The notes below the pieces were generated by a model. The model ran no database searches. It was given only the letters and a program-made list of their open reading frames with translations, and was not told where the DNA came from. Shown in pieces: positions 34,239 to 43,851 of a stretch of 64,000 bases of DNA. The translations under genes were made by a program, and so were the position numbers. The stretch is taken from contig NZ_JACOPV010000011.1 in NCBI RefSeq assembly GCF_016881005.1, forward strand, positions 62,001 to 126,000. The letters are read 5' to 3'. Position 1 is the stretch's first letter, and each line of letters opens with the position of its first letter. The DNA comes from Pseudomonas arcuscaelestis. Lineage in GTDB: Bacteria; Pseudomonadota; Gammaproteobacteria; Pseudomonadales; Pseudomonadaceae.

Positions 34239-36122
34239 TTAGAAGTTCACGCCAAAGCTGAGGGCGACGAAGTCGCGATCATCCACAGTGCTGTACTTGC
34301 CATCGAAGAAGTTGGTGTACGACAGGCTGGCGGTGTAGGTGTTCTGGTACTCGGCATCCAGCCCCAGGCTGACGGCCTTGCGGCCTTCCTCGAAGTTGCC
34401 GCCAGGACCCGGCGAGTAACCGGAGACATCATGGGACCAGGCCACGTTAGGCTTGAGGTTGACCCCGGCGAACACGTCGTTGTAGTCCCAGATGGCGCGA
34501 GCGCGGTAGCCCCAGGAAGTGCTGGTGGTGAAACCGTCGTTCTCGCACTTGCGTGAAAGGTTGGCCGAAGAAGCGTTGTTGCCCGCACCGGCGATGGTTC
34601 GGCTGTTGAGGAACTCACAGGTACTGACCGGCCCCGTAGGCTCCAGTGGCCCCGGACCAAATACTGGGTCACGGCCGTAACGCATCTTGTGCGCACTTTC
34701 CAGACCACCCACGTGAGTCACACCAACTTCACCCACCACGGTCAGGCGGCTGGCGCCCATGACTTGATCGAAGAAGTGGGTGAGCGTTGTCTGGAACTGG
34801 GTGATTTCCTTACGGGTGTAGCCATGCTGGTCCTGGCCTGGAACGCCTTTGAGCAGCGAGGCATTGCCAAAGCCTGGGATTGGCGTGACACCGGAGTAAA
34901 GAATGTCCGTGGTATTGAGCTGAACTGGCGCGTTGGGGCGGTAGCTGAGCTCACCGCTCCACGCGGTGCCGGTGGACAGCGTGGTGGAGAAGCTCAGGCC
35001 GTAGAGGCGGATGTCTTCCGGGTACTCGACGAAGTACTGCGAGTTACCGGCGACGATCAACGGCGCCAACTGCGCCAGCGGCCCCTGAAGGTTGCTCAAG
35101 CCGGCATAAACCGAAGGATCAGCACCGGTGGCACTGAAGATCGGTGCGCGGCTGTGGTAGTTCATGAAGTAGGCGCCAAACTCGGTGTCCAGCGGCTCGA
35201 ACATGTAGCGCAGTGCCACACCGAACTGGCCACTGTCACGGGCATCGCGATCCGGGCCACGGGCTACCTTCACCCCTTCCTGGTTGATGTCGACACCTTG
35301 GCTGGCGAGGAAGCCCAGCGCTTGTGTCGACAGGCTGCGGCTGCTGTTGAGCAGGCGCAGGTTATCGGTACAGCCGTCGGCGATGACGTCGGGCTGCGAG
35401 AAGAAAGTACCGCAGTTATCGACAACGGTCTGGTCCCATTCGATCTGGTAGAACGCTTCAGCCGACAGGTTGTCGGTGAGGCTCTGGGACACATAGAACA
35501 TGTTGACCGGGATCAGACCTTCCTTGACCTCGGCACCTGGGCGACGGAAGGCGGCTACGTCGATAGGGTTGATGGAGTTGATACCACCGCCAATGAACGT
35601 ACTTTCACCCCAGCTGACGACTTGCTTACCAAAGCGCACCGAGCCTGGCTGATCGGCAATGGCGTAGTTGTGGTAGACGAAGGCATCGAGAATCTCACCA
35701 CCCGAGGACTTGGCGCCCTCTTTGCGGTTGGAGTCGCTGATGTCTTTGAATGGACGGCTTTCGTCCTTGAGTTCGAAGTCGTACCAGTACTTACCGCGTA
35801 CGAATACACCGGTGTCACCGTACTTGAGCTCCAGGTCATGGATGCCCTTGAAGATCTTCGAAAAGGTCTCACCGCTCTTGAAGTTCAGGTGGCCATCGTC
35901 GGAGGTCTGTGACAGACCTTGACCGCCGTTGTTGACGCCGATCAGGTTCTTGTTCGCACTCTCCGTCGACCAACTGGCGCCGACAGACAGCGAGGAGTCA
36001 AACGACCCTTCAATTTCACCGATGTTGAAACTGACGCCGAATGCAGGACCGGCGAGCGTAGAAGCGAGGCTGACAGCCAAAGGCAGTTTCGCCCGGCGCC
36101 AGAACAGATTTGCTGATGTCAT
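34239..36122 (-). CDS. DUF1302 outer-membrane-type protein
   Basis: A 627-residue exported protein with signal peptide (about 1-29) and a beta-rich body ending in Phe (LSFGVNF), as in outer-membrane barrels. Family DUF1302, partner of DUF1329. Repeated aromatic strand patterns suggest a channel for hydrophobic substrates. The acyl-CoA ligase gene upstream on the same strand suggests the substrate is a medium-chain acid or a compound converted to one; this is inference from context. Confidence 0.87.
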   Translation of the reverse strand: MTSANLFWRRAKLPLAVSLASTLAGPAFGVSFNIGEIEGSFDSSLSVGASWSTESANKNLIGVNNGGQGLSQTSDDGHLNFKSGETFSKIFKGIHDLELKYGDTGVFVRGKYWYDFELKDESRPFKDISDSNRKEGAKSSGGEILDAFVYHNYAIADQPGSVRFGKQVVSWGESTFIGGGINSINPIDVAAFRRPGAEVKEGLIPVNMFYVSQSLTDNLSAEAFYQIEWDQTVVDNCGTFFSQPDVIADGCTDNLRLLNSSRSLSTQALGFLASQGVDINQEGVKVARGPDRDARDSGQFGVALRYMFEPLDTEFGAYFMNYHSRAPIFSATGADPSVYAGLSNLQGPLAQLAPLIVAGNSQYFVEYPEDIRLYGLSFSTTLSTGTAWSGELSYRPNAPVQLNTTDILYSGVTPIPGFGNASLLKGVPGQDQHGYTRKEITQFQTTLTHFFDQVMGASRLTVVGEVGVTHVGGLESAHKMRYGRDPVFGPGPLEPTGPVSTCEFLNSRTIAGAGNNASSANLSRKCENDGFTTSTSWGYRARAIWDYNDVFAGVNLKPNVAWSHDVSGYSPGPGGNFEEGRKAVSLGLDAEYQNTYTASLSYTNFFDGKYSTVDDRDFVALSFGVNF

Positions 36123-36459
36123 CGACGCTACTCCATGTACTTTCTTTATTTTTATGGCAGTGAGTCCTTTGCAGAAACGCCTCGTTCGACAGGTGTGAGC
36201 GCACCTTATACGTCGAGCAAGTGGCTAAACACATGCGTGTGCTGCCCCCCATTCCTGAAAATCCCCTGACCCGACTATAGCCAGCAGGTACTTCTGCTTG
36301 ATCCCTCTAAAGTGTGATTTGCATGTTTACCCCGCAGGCGCGGTTGCTGAACCGGCCACTGCGCTGGCGAGAGGAAGAATGGCTGAAAAACGACATTTTA
36401 CAAGGCCGGGATGTGTCTATCCCGCGGATCGCGCCCAGGCAGGCGCGACCCAGGGCAGG
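36123..36459. other. 337-bp gap upstream of the DUF1302 gene
   Basis: Contains a hairpin at 36429-36448 (TCGCGCC-CAGGCA-GGCGCGA) that may terminate the acyl-CoA ligase transcript, and presumably the DUF1302-DUF1329 promoter near 36130-36300. I could not pick a convincing -35/-10 pair. Short frames here are not supported. Confidence 0.6.
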
Positions 36460-38142
36460 TCACAGCGTCGAGAGGAAGGTACTGTTACTGGCTTGCCATT
36501 GAGTGATGTCGAGACGGATACGTTTCTTGTCGAGCTTGCCGACGCTGGTCTTGGGAATTTCAGTAACAAGGGCGATCTGACTAGGAATCGCCCACTTGTT
36601 GATATGGCCAAGCTCCACGAACGGTTTGAGGTGTTCCTTGAGTGCCTTGGCATCGACGCTCTGCTGTTCATGCAACACCAGAAGGGCGAAAGGCCGCTCA
36701 CCCCACTGCGGATCGGCAACGCCCACCACCGCCACTTCGCGGATCGCTGGATGACGGCTGATCAGGTCCTCCAACTCCAACGACGAGATCCACTCGCCAC
36801 CGGTCTTGATCACATCCTTGATACGGTCGCGAATGTCGATCACACCCATGCTGTCGAGCGTGGCCACGTCCCCGGTGTGTAGCCAGCCCCCCTGCCACAA
36901 CTCGGCGCTCTTTTCCGGCTCGCGGAAGTAACCCATGGTCAACCAGGGCGCGCGCAGCACCAGTTCACCCTGGGTTTCACCATCGTTCGGGAGGAAGTTG
37001 CCCTCGCCGTCGACAATCGCCGTTTCCACCAAGGGCACCGGTACACCCGCCTTGATCCGATAAGTGATGCACTCATCTTCGCTACCGGCCAGAAGTTCCT
37101 CGTTGAGGTGGGCACAAGACACCAGCGGGCAGGTTTCGGACATACCGTAGGCCGCCGTCAACTGAATACCATGGGCTTTGGCGGCCTCGTACAAAGCTCG
37201 GTTCAGGGCGCTTCCGCCAATAATGATCTTCCAGCCGCCAAAGTCCTGGTCCTGAGCGCCCTTGGCATTAAGCAGCATTTGCAAAATGGTCGGCACACAG
37301 TGGGAGAACGTAACCTTTTCCTTGCGCCACAGTTGGCACAGCAGTTCCGGCTCGTAGCGCCCCGGATACACCTGCTTGATTCCCAGCATGGTCGCCACGT
37401 AGGGAATCCCCCACGCGTGCACGTGGAACATTGGCGTGATGGGCATGTACACATCGTCACTGCCCAACAGCCGCACGCTGTCGATGCTGCCCGTAACGGA
37501 AGCGGCGGCGAGGGTGTGCAGCACCAATTGCCGATGGGTGAAATACACACCTTTGGGGTTACCGGTGGTACCGGTGGTATAGAAGGTGGTGGCTACCGAG
37601 TTTTCGTCGAAATCGGGAAACTCATAGACCGGGCTGGCTGCGGCCAGCAACTCCTCGTACTCACCCACAAGGTTCGGCAGCTCGGCGGTCTTGGACTCGG
37701 CGTCGGTCAATAGCAGGGTTTTCTCGACCGTGGTCAGTTGCCCTGCAATCCCCTGGTAGAGGCCGACAAAATCACTGTTGACCAACACGAAGCGGTCTTC
37801 AGCATGGTTCATGGTGTAGAGGATCTGATCCGGTGACAGGCGCACGTTGATGGTATGCACCACCGCGCCGATCATAGGGATGGCAAACATGCATTCCAGA
37901 TAGCGATGGCTGTCCCAATCCATCACCGCCACGGTATCACCAGCCTTGACCCCGGCTTCGGTCAACACGTTGGCCAGGCGCGCAATACGCTCGTTGAGGG
38001 TCAGGTAATTGAAGCGCAGTTGATCGCGATAGACAATTTCGCGGGTTTTCTCGTAACGGCTGCCTGACAACAGCAAGCGCTTGATCAACAGGGGAAACTG
38101 ATAAGCGCCCTCGGCGGGAGGAATGACACGAGTCTGCAACAT
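36460..38142 (-). CDS. Medium-chain fatty-acid-CoA ligase (AlkK-like)
   Basis: A 560-residue ANL-superfamily enzyme that activates fatty acids to acyl-CoA with ATP. Motifs: P-loop YTTGTTGNPKG, GMSETCP, TGDVATLD and the C-terminal catalytic Lys region (TSVGKLDKKRIR). It resembles P. putida AlkK. The ATG at 38142 with AAGGGA upstream is preferred over the longer frame. It feeds beta-oxidation, and its grouping with DUF1302/DUF1329 and the MalT-type regulator suggests use of an exogenous medium-chain substrate. Confidence 0.9.
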   Translation of the reverse strand: MLQTRVIPPAEGAYQFPLLIKRLLLSGSRYEKTREIVYRDQLRFNYLTLNERIARLANVLTEAGVKAGDTVAVMDWDSHRYLECMFAIPMIGAVVHTINVRLSPDQILYTMNHAEDRFVLVNSDFVGLYQGIAGQLTTVEKTLLLTDAESKTAELPNLVGEYEELLAAASPVYEFPDFDENSVATTFYTTGTTGNPKGVYFTHRQLVLHTLAAASVTGSIDSVRLLGSDDVYMPITPMFHVHAWGIPYVATMLGIKQVYPGRYEPELLCQLWRKEKVTFSHCVPTILQMLLNAKGAQDQDFGGWKIIIGGSALNRALYEAAKAHGIQLTAAYGMSETCPLVSCAHLNEELLAGSEDECITYRIKAGVPVPLVETAIVDGEGNFLPNDGETQGELVLRAPWLTMGYFREPEKSAELWQGGWLHTGDVATLDSMGVIDIRDRIKDVIKTGGEWISSLELEDLISRHPAIREVAVVGVADPQWGERPFALLVLHEQQSVDAKALKEHLKPFVELGHINKWAIPSQIALVTEIPKTSVGKLDKKRIRLDITQWQASNSTFLSTL

Positions 38143-38265
38143 AAGGGTCCCTTTTCTGGAGTGCACGTGCTGGGCAAGACATGACCCACTCTAGAACGCC
38201 CTAACGCCGGCTAAATCAGCCAAAGGAATGATTTAACCGAACGCGTCATTACAGGCAATTTGCCA

Positions 38266-38895
38266 TCAATGCATCTCGGTAAAAGCGATTTTCACACCCA
38301 GGGCAATCAGCACCGCGCCCATGGTGCGATCAAACCAATGCCCCATACGAGCGAATCCGGCGCGTACGCGCTGCTGGCTGAACAACATGGCTACCAGACA
38401 GAACCACAGGCCGGTGGCCGCAGCCAGATACACGCCATAACCGGCCTGGATCGCCAGCGGCGTATGCGGATTGATGACCACGGTGAACAGCGACAGGAAG
38501 AACAAGGTCGCCTTCGGGTTCAAGCCATTGGTCATGAAGCCTGCAACAAAGGCTGCGCGTGGGGTGCGCTCGACCGTGGAGGTCTGCACTGTCTCGCTGC
38601 CGGGTGCAGCCGGGCCTGCGCGCAGGGCTTTGAAACCGATGTACAGCAGGTAGGCCGCTGCCAGCCATTTAAGTGCATTGAACAGCACGATCGACTGCGA
38701 CACGATCAGACCGATACCCAGCAGCGAATACCCGACATGCAGGAAGATTGCCATGCCGACGCCAAAGGCAGTCCAGGTACCGGCGCGCCGTCCATGGGTC
38801 ACGCTCTCGCGAACCACCACAGCAAAATCAGGACCGGGGCTGGCCACGGCGAGCAGGTGAATCAGGGCAACCGTCAAAAATTCAGCCCAATACAT
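38266..38895 (-). CDS. LysE-family exporter
   Basis: A 209-residue inner-membrane protein with six hydrophobic segments, of the LysE/RhtB family that exports amino acids or related metabolites. The conserved N-terminal block HLLAVASPGPDFAVVVRESV is clear. AAGGAG precedes the ATG at 38895. The substrate is unknown. Confidence 0.88.
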   Translation of the reverse strand: MYWAEFLTVALIHLLAVASPGPDFAVVVRESVTHGRRAGTWTAFGVGMAIFLHVGYSLLGIGLIVSQSIVLFNALKWLAAAYLLYIGFKALRAGPAAPGSETVQTSTVERTPRAAFVAGFMTNGLNPKATLFFLSLFTVVINPHTPLAIQAGYGVYLAAATGLWFCLVAMLFSQQRVRAGFARMGHWFDRTMGAVLIALGVKIAFTEMH

Positions 38896-39038
38896 GGGGG
38901 CTCCTTGCGCTAAAGGGAGAATACAAAGAACACGTACCTTACGCCCTCGACATACCATGTAACAACCTGTGAGCCGCTTGACTCTCCCCTTAGGGGCAGG
39001 CGCTAGCGTGACCGCTTTGGATCACAGGGCTGCCTTCA

Positions 39039-39617
39039 ATGAACAAACGTGTACTGGTGATTCTCGGACACCCCTCGAACCATAGTTTCTGCGCCGCGCT
39101 GAGCAGCGCCTATGTCGGTGCATCCCGCGCGCTTGGCCATGATGTGCAGGTGCTGGAGCTTGGTGCGCTGAACTTCGATCCTCTGCTACGCCAAGGGTAC
39201 CGCCAAGAGCAGCCGTTGGAGCCCGATCTGTTGCACGCGCAGGCACTGATGAACTGGGCGCAACACCTGGTATTCGTGTTCCCCATCTGGTGGGGGGGCA
39301 TTCCAGCGTTGTTGAAAGGTTTCCTGGACCGCGTCCTGCTTCCAGGCTTCGCTTTCAAGTACCGCAGTGACTCGCCCTTCCCCGAGCAACTGCTCAAGGG
39401 TCGCAGTGCCGATCTGCTGGTGTGCATGGATACTCCCCCTTGGTACTACCGCTGGGTATACCGGATGCCCGGCCTGGAACAGATGCGTCGCACGACCTTG
39501 CGCTTTTGTGGAATCAGGCCAAAAAAGACGTTAACGTTTGGCCCCATCATCAGCTCGAACGCAAAGCAACGCGACGCCTGGTTGCAGCGGGTCCGCAAGC
39601 TGGCCGGCACACGATAA
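39039..39617 (+). CDS. NAD(P)H-dependent oxidoreductase, flavodoxin-like fold
   Basis: A 192-residue FMN/FAD quinone reductase of the KefF/MdaB/NQO type: N-terminal ILGHPSNHSFCAAL, the PIWWGGIPALLKGFLDRV block and GRSADLLVCMDTPPWYYRW. It probably reduces quinones by two electrons. A MerR-type regulator gene follows after 12 bp in the same direction and may control it. Confidence 0.86.
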   Translation: MNKRVLVILGHPSNHSFCAALSSAYVGASRALGHDVQVLELGALNFDPLLRQGYRQEQPLEPDLLHAQALMNWAQHLVFVFPIWWGGIPALLKGFLDRVLLPGFAFKYRSDSPFPEQLLKGRSADLLVCMDTPPWYYRWVYRMPGLEQMRRTTLRFCGIRPKKTLTFGPIISSNAKQRDAWLQRVRKLAGTR

Positions 39618-39629
39618 AAGGGATTTTCG

Positions 39630-40001
39630 ATGTACATTGGTAAAGCCGCGCAGCTTTCCGGTGCCACGATCAAATGCATACGTCATTACGAAAAGATCGG
39701 CCTGCTGCCCCCGCCTCGACGCCAAGGCAACTATCGCATCTACGATCAACAGAGCGTGGCCCTGGTCAGTCTGATCAAATGCGCGCAAAAGCTCGGTTTC
39801 AGTCTCAAGCAGATGCAGGCGATGGTCGCTGGAAACGACCCGGGTGTATTACCGTTGGCCCGAATCCATCAAGCCATTGCCAGCAAGAACGCCCAACTGC
39901 AGGCGCAAATTGCCGACCTGCAGCAGCAACAGCAAAACCTCGAAGCTTTTGCAGCGAGCCTTGAGCAGACCCGATACGATTGCTTCAGCTACCCGACCTG
40001 A
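39630..40001 (+). CDS. MerR-family regulator
   Basis: A 123-residue regulator with an N-terminal MerR helix-turn-helix (residues 1-70; ATIKCIRHYEKIGLLPPP, YRIYDQQSV) and a Gln-rich dimerising coiled coil (about 80-112). The C-terminus has a single Cys and no metal-binding loop of the CueR type. It is likely co-transcribed with the quinone reductase gene and may sense redox or an electrophile. Confidence 0.86.
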   Translation: MYIGKAAQLSGATIKCIRHYEKIGLLPPPRRQGNYRIYDQQSVALVSLIKCAQKLGFSLKQMQAMVAGNDPGVLPLARIHQAIASKNAQLQAQIADLQQQQQNLEAFAASLEQTRYDCFSYPT

Positions 40002-40027
40002 GCCCGACCGACCTTACTGGAGCTTCC

Positions 40028-40993
40028 ATGTCTGCCCCACGCCGCGCCGTATTTCTCGACCACCACTCACTGGACCTGGGCGACCTCAATCTGGATCGCC
40101 TGCGCGGTTGTTTCGACGAGTTGCAACTGTATCCGGCGACCGCCCCGGAGCAGGTAGCGCAGCGCTTGCAGGAGGCGAGCGTGGCGATCAGCAACAAAGT
40201 GATGATCGATGCCAGCACCCTGGCCGCCTGCCCCAACCTGAAGCTGATCCTGGTGTCCGCCACCGGTACCAACAATGTCGACCTGCAGGCTGCACGGGCT
40301 CAAGGCATTGTGGTGAGCAATTGCCAGGGCTACGGCACGCCGTCTGTCGCCCAGCACACCCTGGCCCTGCTGCTGGCACTGGCCACTCGCCTGCCCGACT
40401 ATCAGCAGGCCGTCGCCGCCGGGCAATGGGGCAAGGCCAAACAGTTCTGCCTGCTGGACTTTCCTATCGTCGAGCTTGAAGGCAAAACCCTTGGCATGCT
40501 CGGGCACGGTGAGTTGGGCGGCGCCGTAGCACGCTTGGCAGAGGCCTTTGGCATGCGTGTTCTGCTTGGGCAACTGCCTGGACGCCCGGCACGTGAAGAT
40601 CGCCTGCCCCTGGACGAACTGCTTCCCCAGATCGACGCCCTGACCTTGCATTGCCCGCTCAACGACCACACCCGCAACCTGATTGGCGCCAAGGAGCTGG
40701 CCCTGCTCAAGCCCGGTGCGTTTGTGGTCAACACGGCCCGTGGTGGCCTGATCGACGAACACGCCCTGGCAGATACGTTACGGGCAGGTCATCTGGGCGG
40801 TGCGGCCACTGATGTGTTGAGTGTCGAGCCCCCAGTCGATGGCAACCCATTACTAGCAGCCGACATCCCGCGGCTGATCATCACCCCACACAGCGCCTGG
40901 GGAGCCGTGGAATCGCGCCAGCGCATCGTCGAGCAGTTGAGCGAGAACGCCGAAGCCTATTTTGCCGGTAGCCCGCGCCGACAGGTCGGTTAA
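40028..40993 (+). CDS. D-2-hydroxyacid dehydrogenase (glycerate dehydrogenase type)
   Basis: A 321-residue NAD(P)-dependent oxidoreductase with Rossmann motif GHGELGG, catalytic Arg in NTARGGLIDE and the His of TPHSAW. It resembles HprA-type hydroxypyruvate/glycerate dehydrogenases, which would interconvert hydroxypyruvate and D-glycerate. The ATG at 40028 with GGAG is preferred over the in-frame start at 39980, which lies inside the MerR gene. Confidence 0.87.
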   Translation: MSAPRRAVFLDHHSLDLGDLNLDRLRGCFDELQLYPATAPEQVAQRLQEASVAISNKVMIDASTLAACPNLKLILVSATGTNNVDLQAARAQGIVVSNCQGYGTPSVAQHTLALLLALATRLPDYQQAVAAGQWGKAKQFCLLDFPIVELEGKTLGMLGHGELGGAVARLAEAFGMRVLLGQLPGRPAREDRLPLDELLPQIDALTLHCPLNDHTRNLIGAKELALLKPGAFVVNTARGGLIDEHALADTLRAGHLGGAATDVLSVEPPVDGNPLLAADIPRLIITPHSAWGAVESRQRIVEQLSENAEAYFAGSPRRQVG

Positions 40994-41044
40994 GCCACGC
41001 CCGGCTCTGCTAAACTGCGCCACTTTTTTCAGGAGCCGCCATCC

Positions 41045-42043
41045 ATGGACCCGCGCAGTGAAGTGTTGCTTCGTCAGGCCGAGTTATTCCAGGGCTCGCT
41101 GTTGCTCGCCGGCCTGCCTGCCGACGACCTGCTCGGCAAACTGCCTGCAGCACATGGCTGGTGCTGGCATGCCGGCGACCAGACGGTTCTGGATGCCCGC
41201 TTTACAGGCCGCAGCCATTTTGGCGTAGAGGCGCCCGCCGAGAAATTTGAAGCGGCTGTGCTGTTTCTGCCCAAGTCCCGCGATCTGGCCAATTACCTGC
41301 TCAATGCCTTGGCCTCGCGCCTGGCAGGCCGCGAGCTGTACCTGGTGGGGGAAAAACGCGGCGGTATTGAAGGCGCGGCCAAACAACTGCACGCCTTCGG
41401 CAAGCCGCGCAAACTCGACAGCGCACGCCACTGTCAGCTGTGGCAAGTCACCGTCGAGCACGCCCCCGAAGCCAAACCGCTGGAAAGCCTGGCCGAGCGC
41501 TTCGAACTGGACATGCCGGAGGGGCCGTTGAAGATCGTCAGCCTGCCGGGTGTATTCAGTCACGGCCGCCTGGATCGTGGTAGTGCCCTACTGCTGGAAA
41601 ATCTTCAGCAATTGCCTGTTGGCCACGTTCTTGATTTCGGCTGCGGTGCCGGTGTGTTGGCCTCGGCGCTCAAGCGCCGTTATCCCCAAAGCCGGATCAC
41701 GCTGCTTGATGTCGATGCCTTTGCCGTCGCCAGCAGTCGCTTGACCCTGGCTGCCAACGGCCTGGAGGGGGAGGTAATTTGTGGTGACGGCATCGATGCC
41801 GCCCCTCGCGACCTGGATGTAATCCTGAGTAACCCGCCGTTCCATACCGGGGTACACACCAACTACCAGGCATCGGAAAACCTGCTGAAAAAATCAGCCG
41901 ATCATCTGAAAAAAGGCGGCGAACTTCGACTTGTCGCCAACAGCTTCCTGCGCTATCAACCACTCATCGAAAGCGCCCTGGGCAATTGCCAGGTAAGGGC
42001 CGAAGGACAGGGCTTCAAAATTTATCAGGCAACACGCGGTTAA
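41045..42043 (+). CDS. rsmC: 16S rRNA m2G1207 methyltransferase
   Basis: RsmC methylates guanosine 1207 of 16S rRNA in the 30S subunit. The 332-residue protein has the duplicated N-terminal domain (about 1-165) and the catalytic C-terminal domain with DFGCGAGVLA (SAM binding) and NPPFHTG (catalytic). A ribosome site (CAGGAGCC) precedes the ATG at 41045. Confidence 0.95.
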   Translation: MDPRSEVLLRQAELFQGSLLLAGLPADDLLGKLPAAHGWCWHAGDQTVLDARFTGRSHFGVEAPAEKFEAAVLFLPKSRDLANYLLNALASRLAGRELYLVGEKRGGIEGAAKQLHAFGKPRKLDSARHCQLWQVTVEHAPEAKPLESLAERFELDMPEGPLKIVSLPGVFSHGRLDRGSALLLENLQQLPVGHVLDFGCGAGVLASALKRRYPQSRITLLDVDAFAVASSRLTLAANGLEGEVICGDGIDAAPRDLDVILSNPPFHTGVHTNYQASENLLKKSADHLKKGGELRLVANSFLRYQPLIESALGNCQVRAEGQGFKIYQATRG

Positions 42044-42087
42044 AATCAGCGCTTGCCGAAACGGATTTGCCTAGGCAGAATCCGCTC

Positions 42088-42285
42088 CGTCCTAGGGGAG
42101 TAGTCTCCCGCGAGCACCCAGCTCGCCCGGTACGCGTCAACATACTTGGTCAACAGACCATGGCGCGTGCGACCCACGGTCCGCATAGACGGACCCAGGG
42201 TTTGACAAGACCTATGACACGAACACCTTACCCGGGGCGGGAAGGCTGTACGTGTCATAGCCGTGTCGACCCGCCCCCGTAGGAA
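42088..42285 (+). ncRNA. Probable yybP-ykoY (manganese) riboswitch
   Basis: The leader of the TMEM165-family gene has the conserved GGGGAGTAG loop (42095-42103) followed by several hairpins: GCGAGC/GCTCGC, TTGGTC/GACCAT, GGTCCG/CGGACC, and a 10-bp stem CTATGACACG/CGTGTCATAG. It ends just before the ribosome site at about 42281. The location in front of a Mn/Ca exporter family gene is where yybP-ykoY elements occur. In that class Mn2+ binding turns expression on. Confidence 0.75.
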
Positions 42286-42290
42286 TCCTG

Positions 42291-42878
42291 ATGCTGGAAT
42301 CATTGCTCGTCCCAACCGCGATCGTGGCCCTTGCCGAAATTGGCGACAAGACCCAATTGCTCGCGCTTATCCTGGCCGCCCGCTTCCGCAAGCCTTGGCC
42401 GATTATCGCCGGTATCATCGCCGCAACCCTGGCCAACCATGCCGCTGCTGGCGCTGTCGGCGCCTGGTTCAGCACTTTCTTCTCTGCCGCCACCCTGCAC
42501 TGGATTCTCGCTGCCAGCTTCGCTGCCACCGCTCTGTGGACCCTGATTCCAGACAAAATGGATGACGACGAAGCCAGCTCCGCCCGGCGCTTCGGGCCTT
42601 TCCTGACCACCCTGATCGCGTTTTTCATCGCCGAGATCGGCGACAAGACTCAAGTCGCAACCGTGATGCTAGCCGCCCAGTACCCGCACCTGATCATGGT
42701 TATCATCGGTACCACCCTGGGTATGCTGATTGCCAACGTACCGGTGGTGCTGGCGGGCAACTTCGCTGCAGAAAAACTGCCACTGACCCTGATTCGGCGC
42801 CTGGCATCGGCAGCCTTCTTTGTCCTGGCTGCCGTGGCGGTGTACTCAGCGATGGAAGTCAGTGGCTGGATAGGCTGA
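42291..42878 (+). CDS. TMEM165/GDT1 family cation exporter
   Basis: A 195-residue inner-membrane protein with six hydrophobic segments in two inverted halves, each with the E-x-G-D-K-T signature (EIGDKTQLLAL near residue 15 and EIGDKTQVATV near 118). Bacterial members export Mn2+ (MneA type). The long leader preceding it looks like a manganese riboswitch, in accord with this role. GTAGGAATCCTG precedes the ATG. Confidence 0.9.
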   Translation: MLESLLVPTAIVALAEIGDKTQLLALILAARFRKPWPIIAGIIAATLANHAAAGAVGAWFSTFFSAATLHWILAASFAATALWTLIPDKMDDDEASSARRFGPFLTTLIAFFIAEIGDKTQVATVMLAAQYPHLIMVIIGTTLGMLIANVPVVLAGNFAAEKLPLTLIRRLASAAFFVLAAVAVYSAMEVSGWIG

Positions 42879-42920
42879 CCATTGGTTCAAGCCAGCGCAG
42901 GAGCTGGCCCAGCCGACGAT

Positions 42921-42937
42921 GGGCCGCTCAGCGGCCC
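42921..42937. terminator. Hairpin between convergent genes
   Basis: GGGCCGC-TCA-GCGGCCC, between the stops of the TMEM165 gene and the M48 protease gene. No clear U-run. Confidence 0.45.
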
Positions 42938-42946
42938 GGGCCCGGC

Positions 42947-43762
42947 TTACTTCTTAGCCTGTTCGTACAGCGGCATCACCTTGGGGATCGCCGCGCGCAA
43001 CGCAGCCTGGCGGCTGTCGGAAGCTGGGTGAGTACTCATGAACTCCGGCTGCGAACCACCCGAAGCCTGGCTCATCTTGTCCCACAGGGTGATCGCGGCA
43101 TTCGGGTTGTAACCGGCACGGGCCGCAAGCTCCAGGCCAATCAGATCAGCTTCGTTCTCGTTCGAGCGGCTGTTGGGCAAGGTCATGCTGTACTGCACCA
43201 CAGTGTCGGCAATCGCCAGGCTATCCTGGCCAAGCCCCAGCAATGCACCCGCACCCTGACGCGCCATCTGCACACCGTAGGCCTTGGACATGGCCTCACG
43301 CCCGTGTTCACGCAGGGCATGGGCGATTTCATGGCCCATGACCGCGGCGATCTCGTCGTTGGTCAACTTGAGCTTATCGATCAGGCCGGTGTAGAAAAAA
43401 ATCTTGCCACCTGGGCCGCAGTTGGCGTTGAGCTCATCACTCTTGATCAGGTTAACTTCCCAGTTCCACTGCGCCGCATCCGGGCGAAACTTTGGTGCCT
43501 GGGCTATCAGACGATCGGCAATCACCTGCACTCGCTTGGCATCGGCACTGGTCTTGTCGAGCACACCTTTGCTGGACGCCTCGCCCAGGGTCTGCTGGTA
43601 GGACTGTGCATACATCTGGTTGACCTCATCGGTCGAGAGCATGCTGAACATATATTGCTTACGCTCGACACCCACGGCGCCGCCGCTGGTGGTGTTTACT
43701 GCCTGGCATCCGGCAAGTAGCACACTGGCACTCAGAGCACCGATAACAAATGACTTACGCAT
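42947..43762 (-). CDS. M48 family metalloprotease, lipoprotein
   Basis: A 271-residue periplasmic zinc protease: lipobox LLAGC with Cys19, HEIAH at H144-E145-H148 and the third-ligand Glu in NENEADLIGLELAARAG. It resembles LoiP/YcaL-type M48 proteases that help outer-membrane protein quality control. The ATG at 43762 is preceded by GGAG at spacing 7. Confidence 0.9.
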   Translation of the reverse strand: MRKSFVIGALSASVLLAGCQAVNTTSGGAVGVERKQYMFSMLSTDEVNQMYAQSYQQTLGEASSKGVLDKTSADAKRVQVIADRLIAQAPKFRPDAAQWNWEVNLIKSDELNANCGPGGKIFFYTGLIDKLKLTNDEIAAVMGHEIAHALREHGREAMSKAYGVQMARQGAGALLGLGQDSLAIADTVVQYSMTLPNSRSNENEADLIGLELAARAGYNPNAAITLWDKMSQASGGSQPEFMSTHPASDSRQAALRAAIPKVMPLYEQAKK

Positions 43763-43851
43763 GAAAACACTCCATTCGAACATGCCGCGTATCCTAGGCC
43801 GAGTCGATTGAGGCCGCTACACCCCAAACGAAGAAATCTCCAGGCGGCAGG

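Noticed and set aside
33030..34556. 508-codon plus-strand open frame
   Set aside because: It is antisense to the DUF1329 and DUF1302 genes, which have clear signal peptides and families. Long antisense frames are common in high-GC Pseudomonas DNA.
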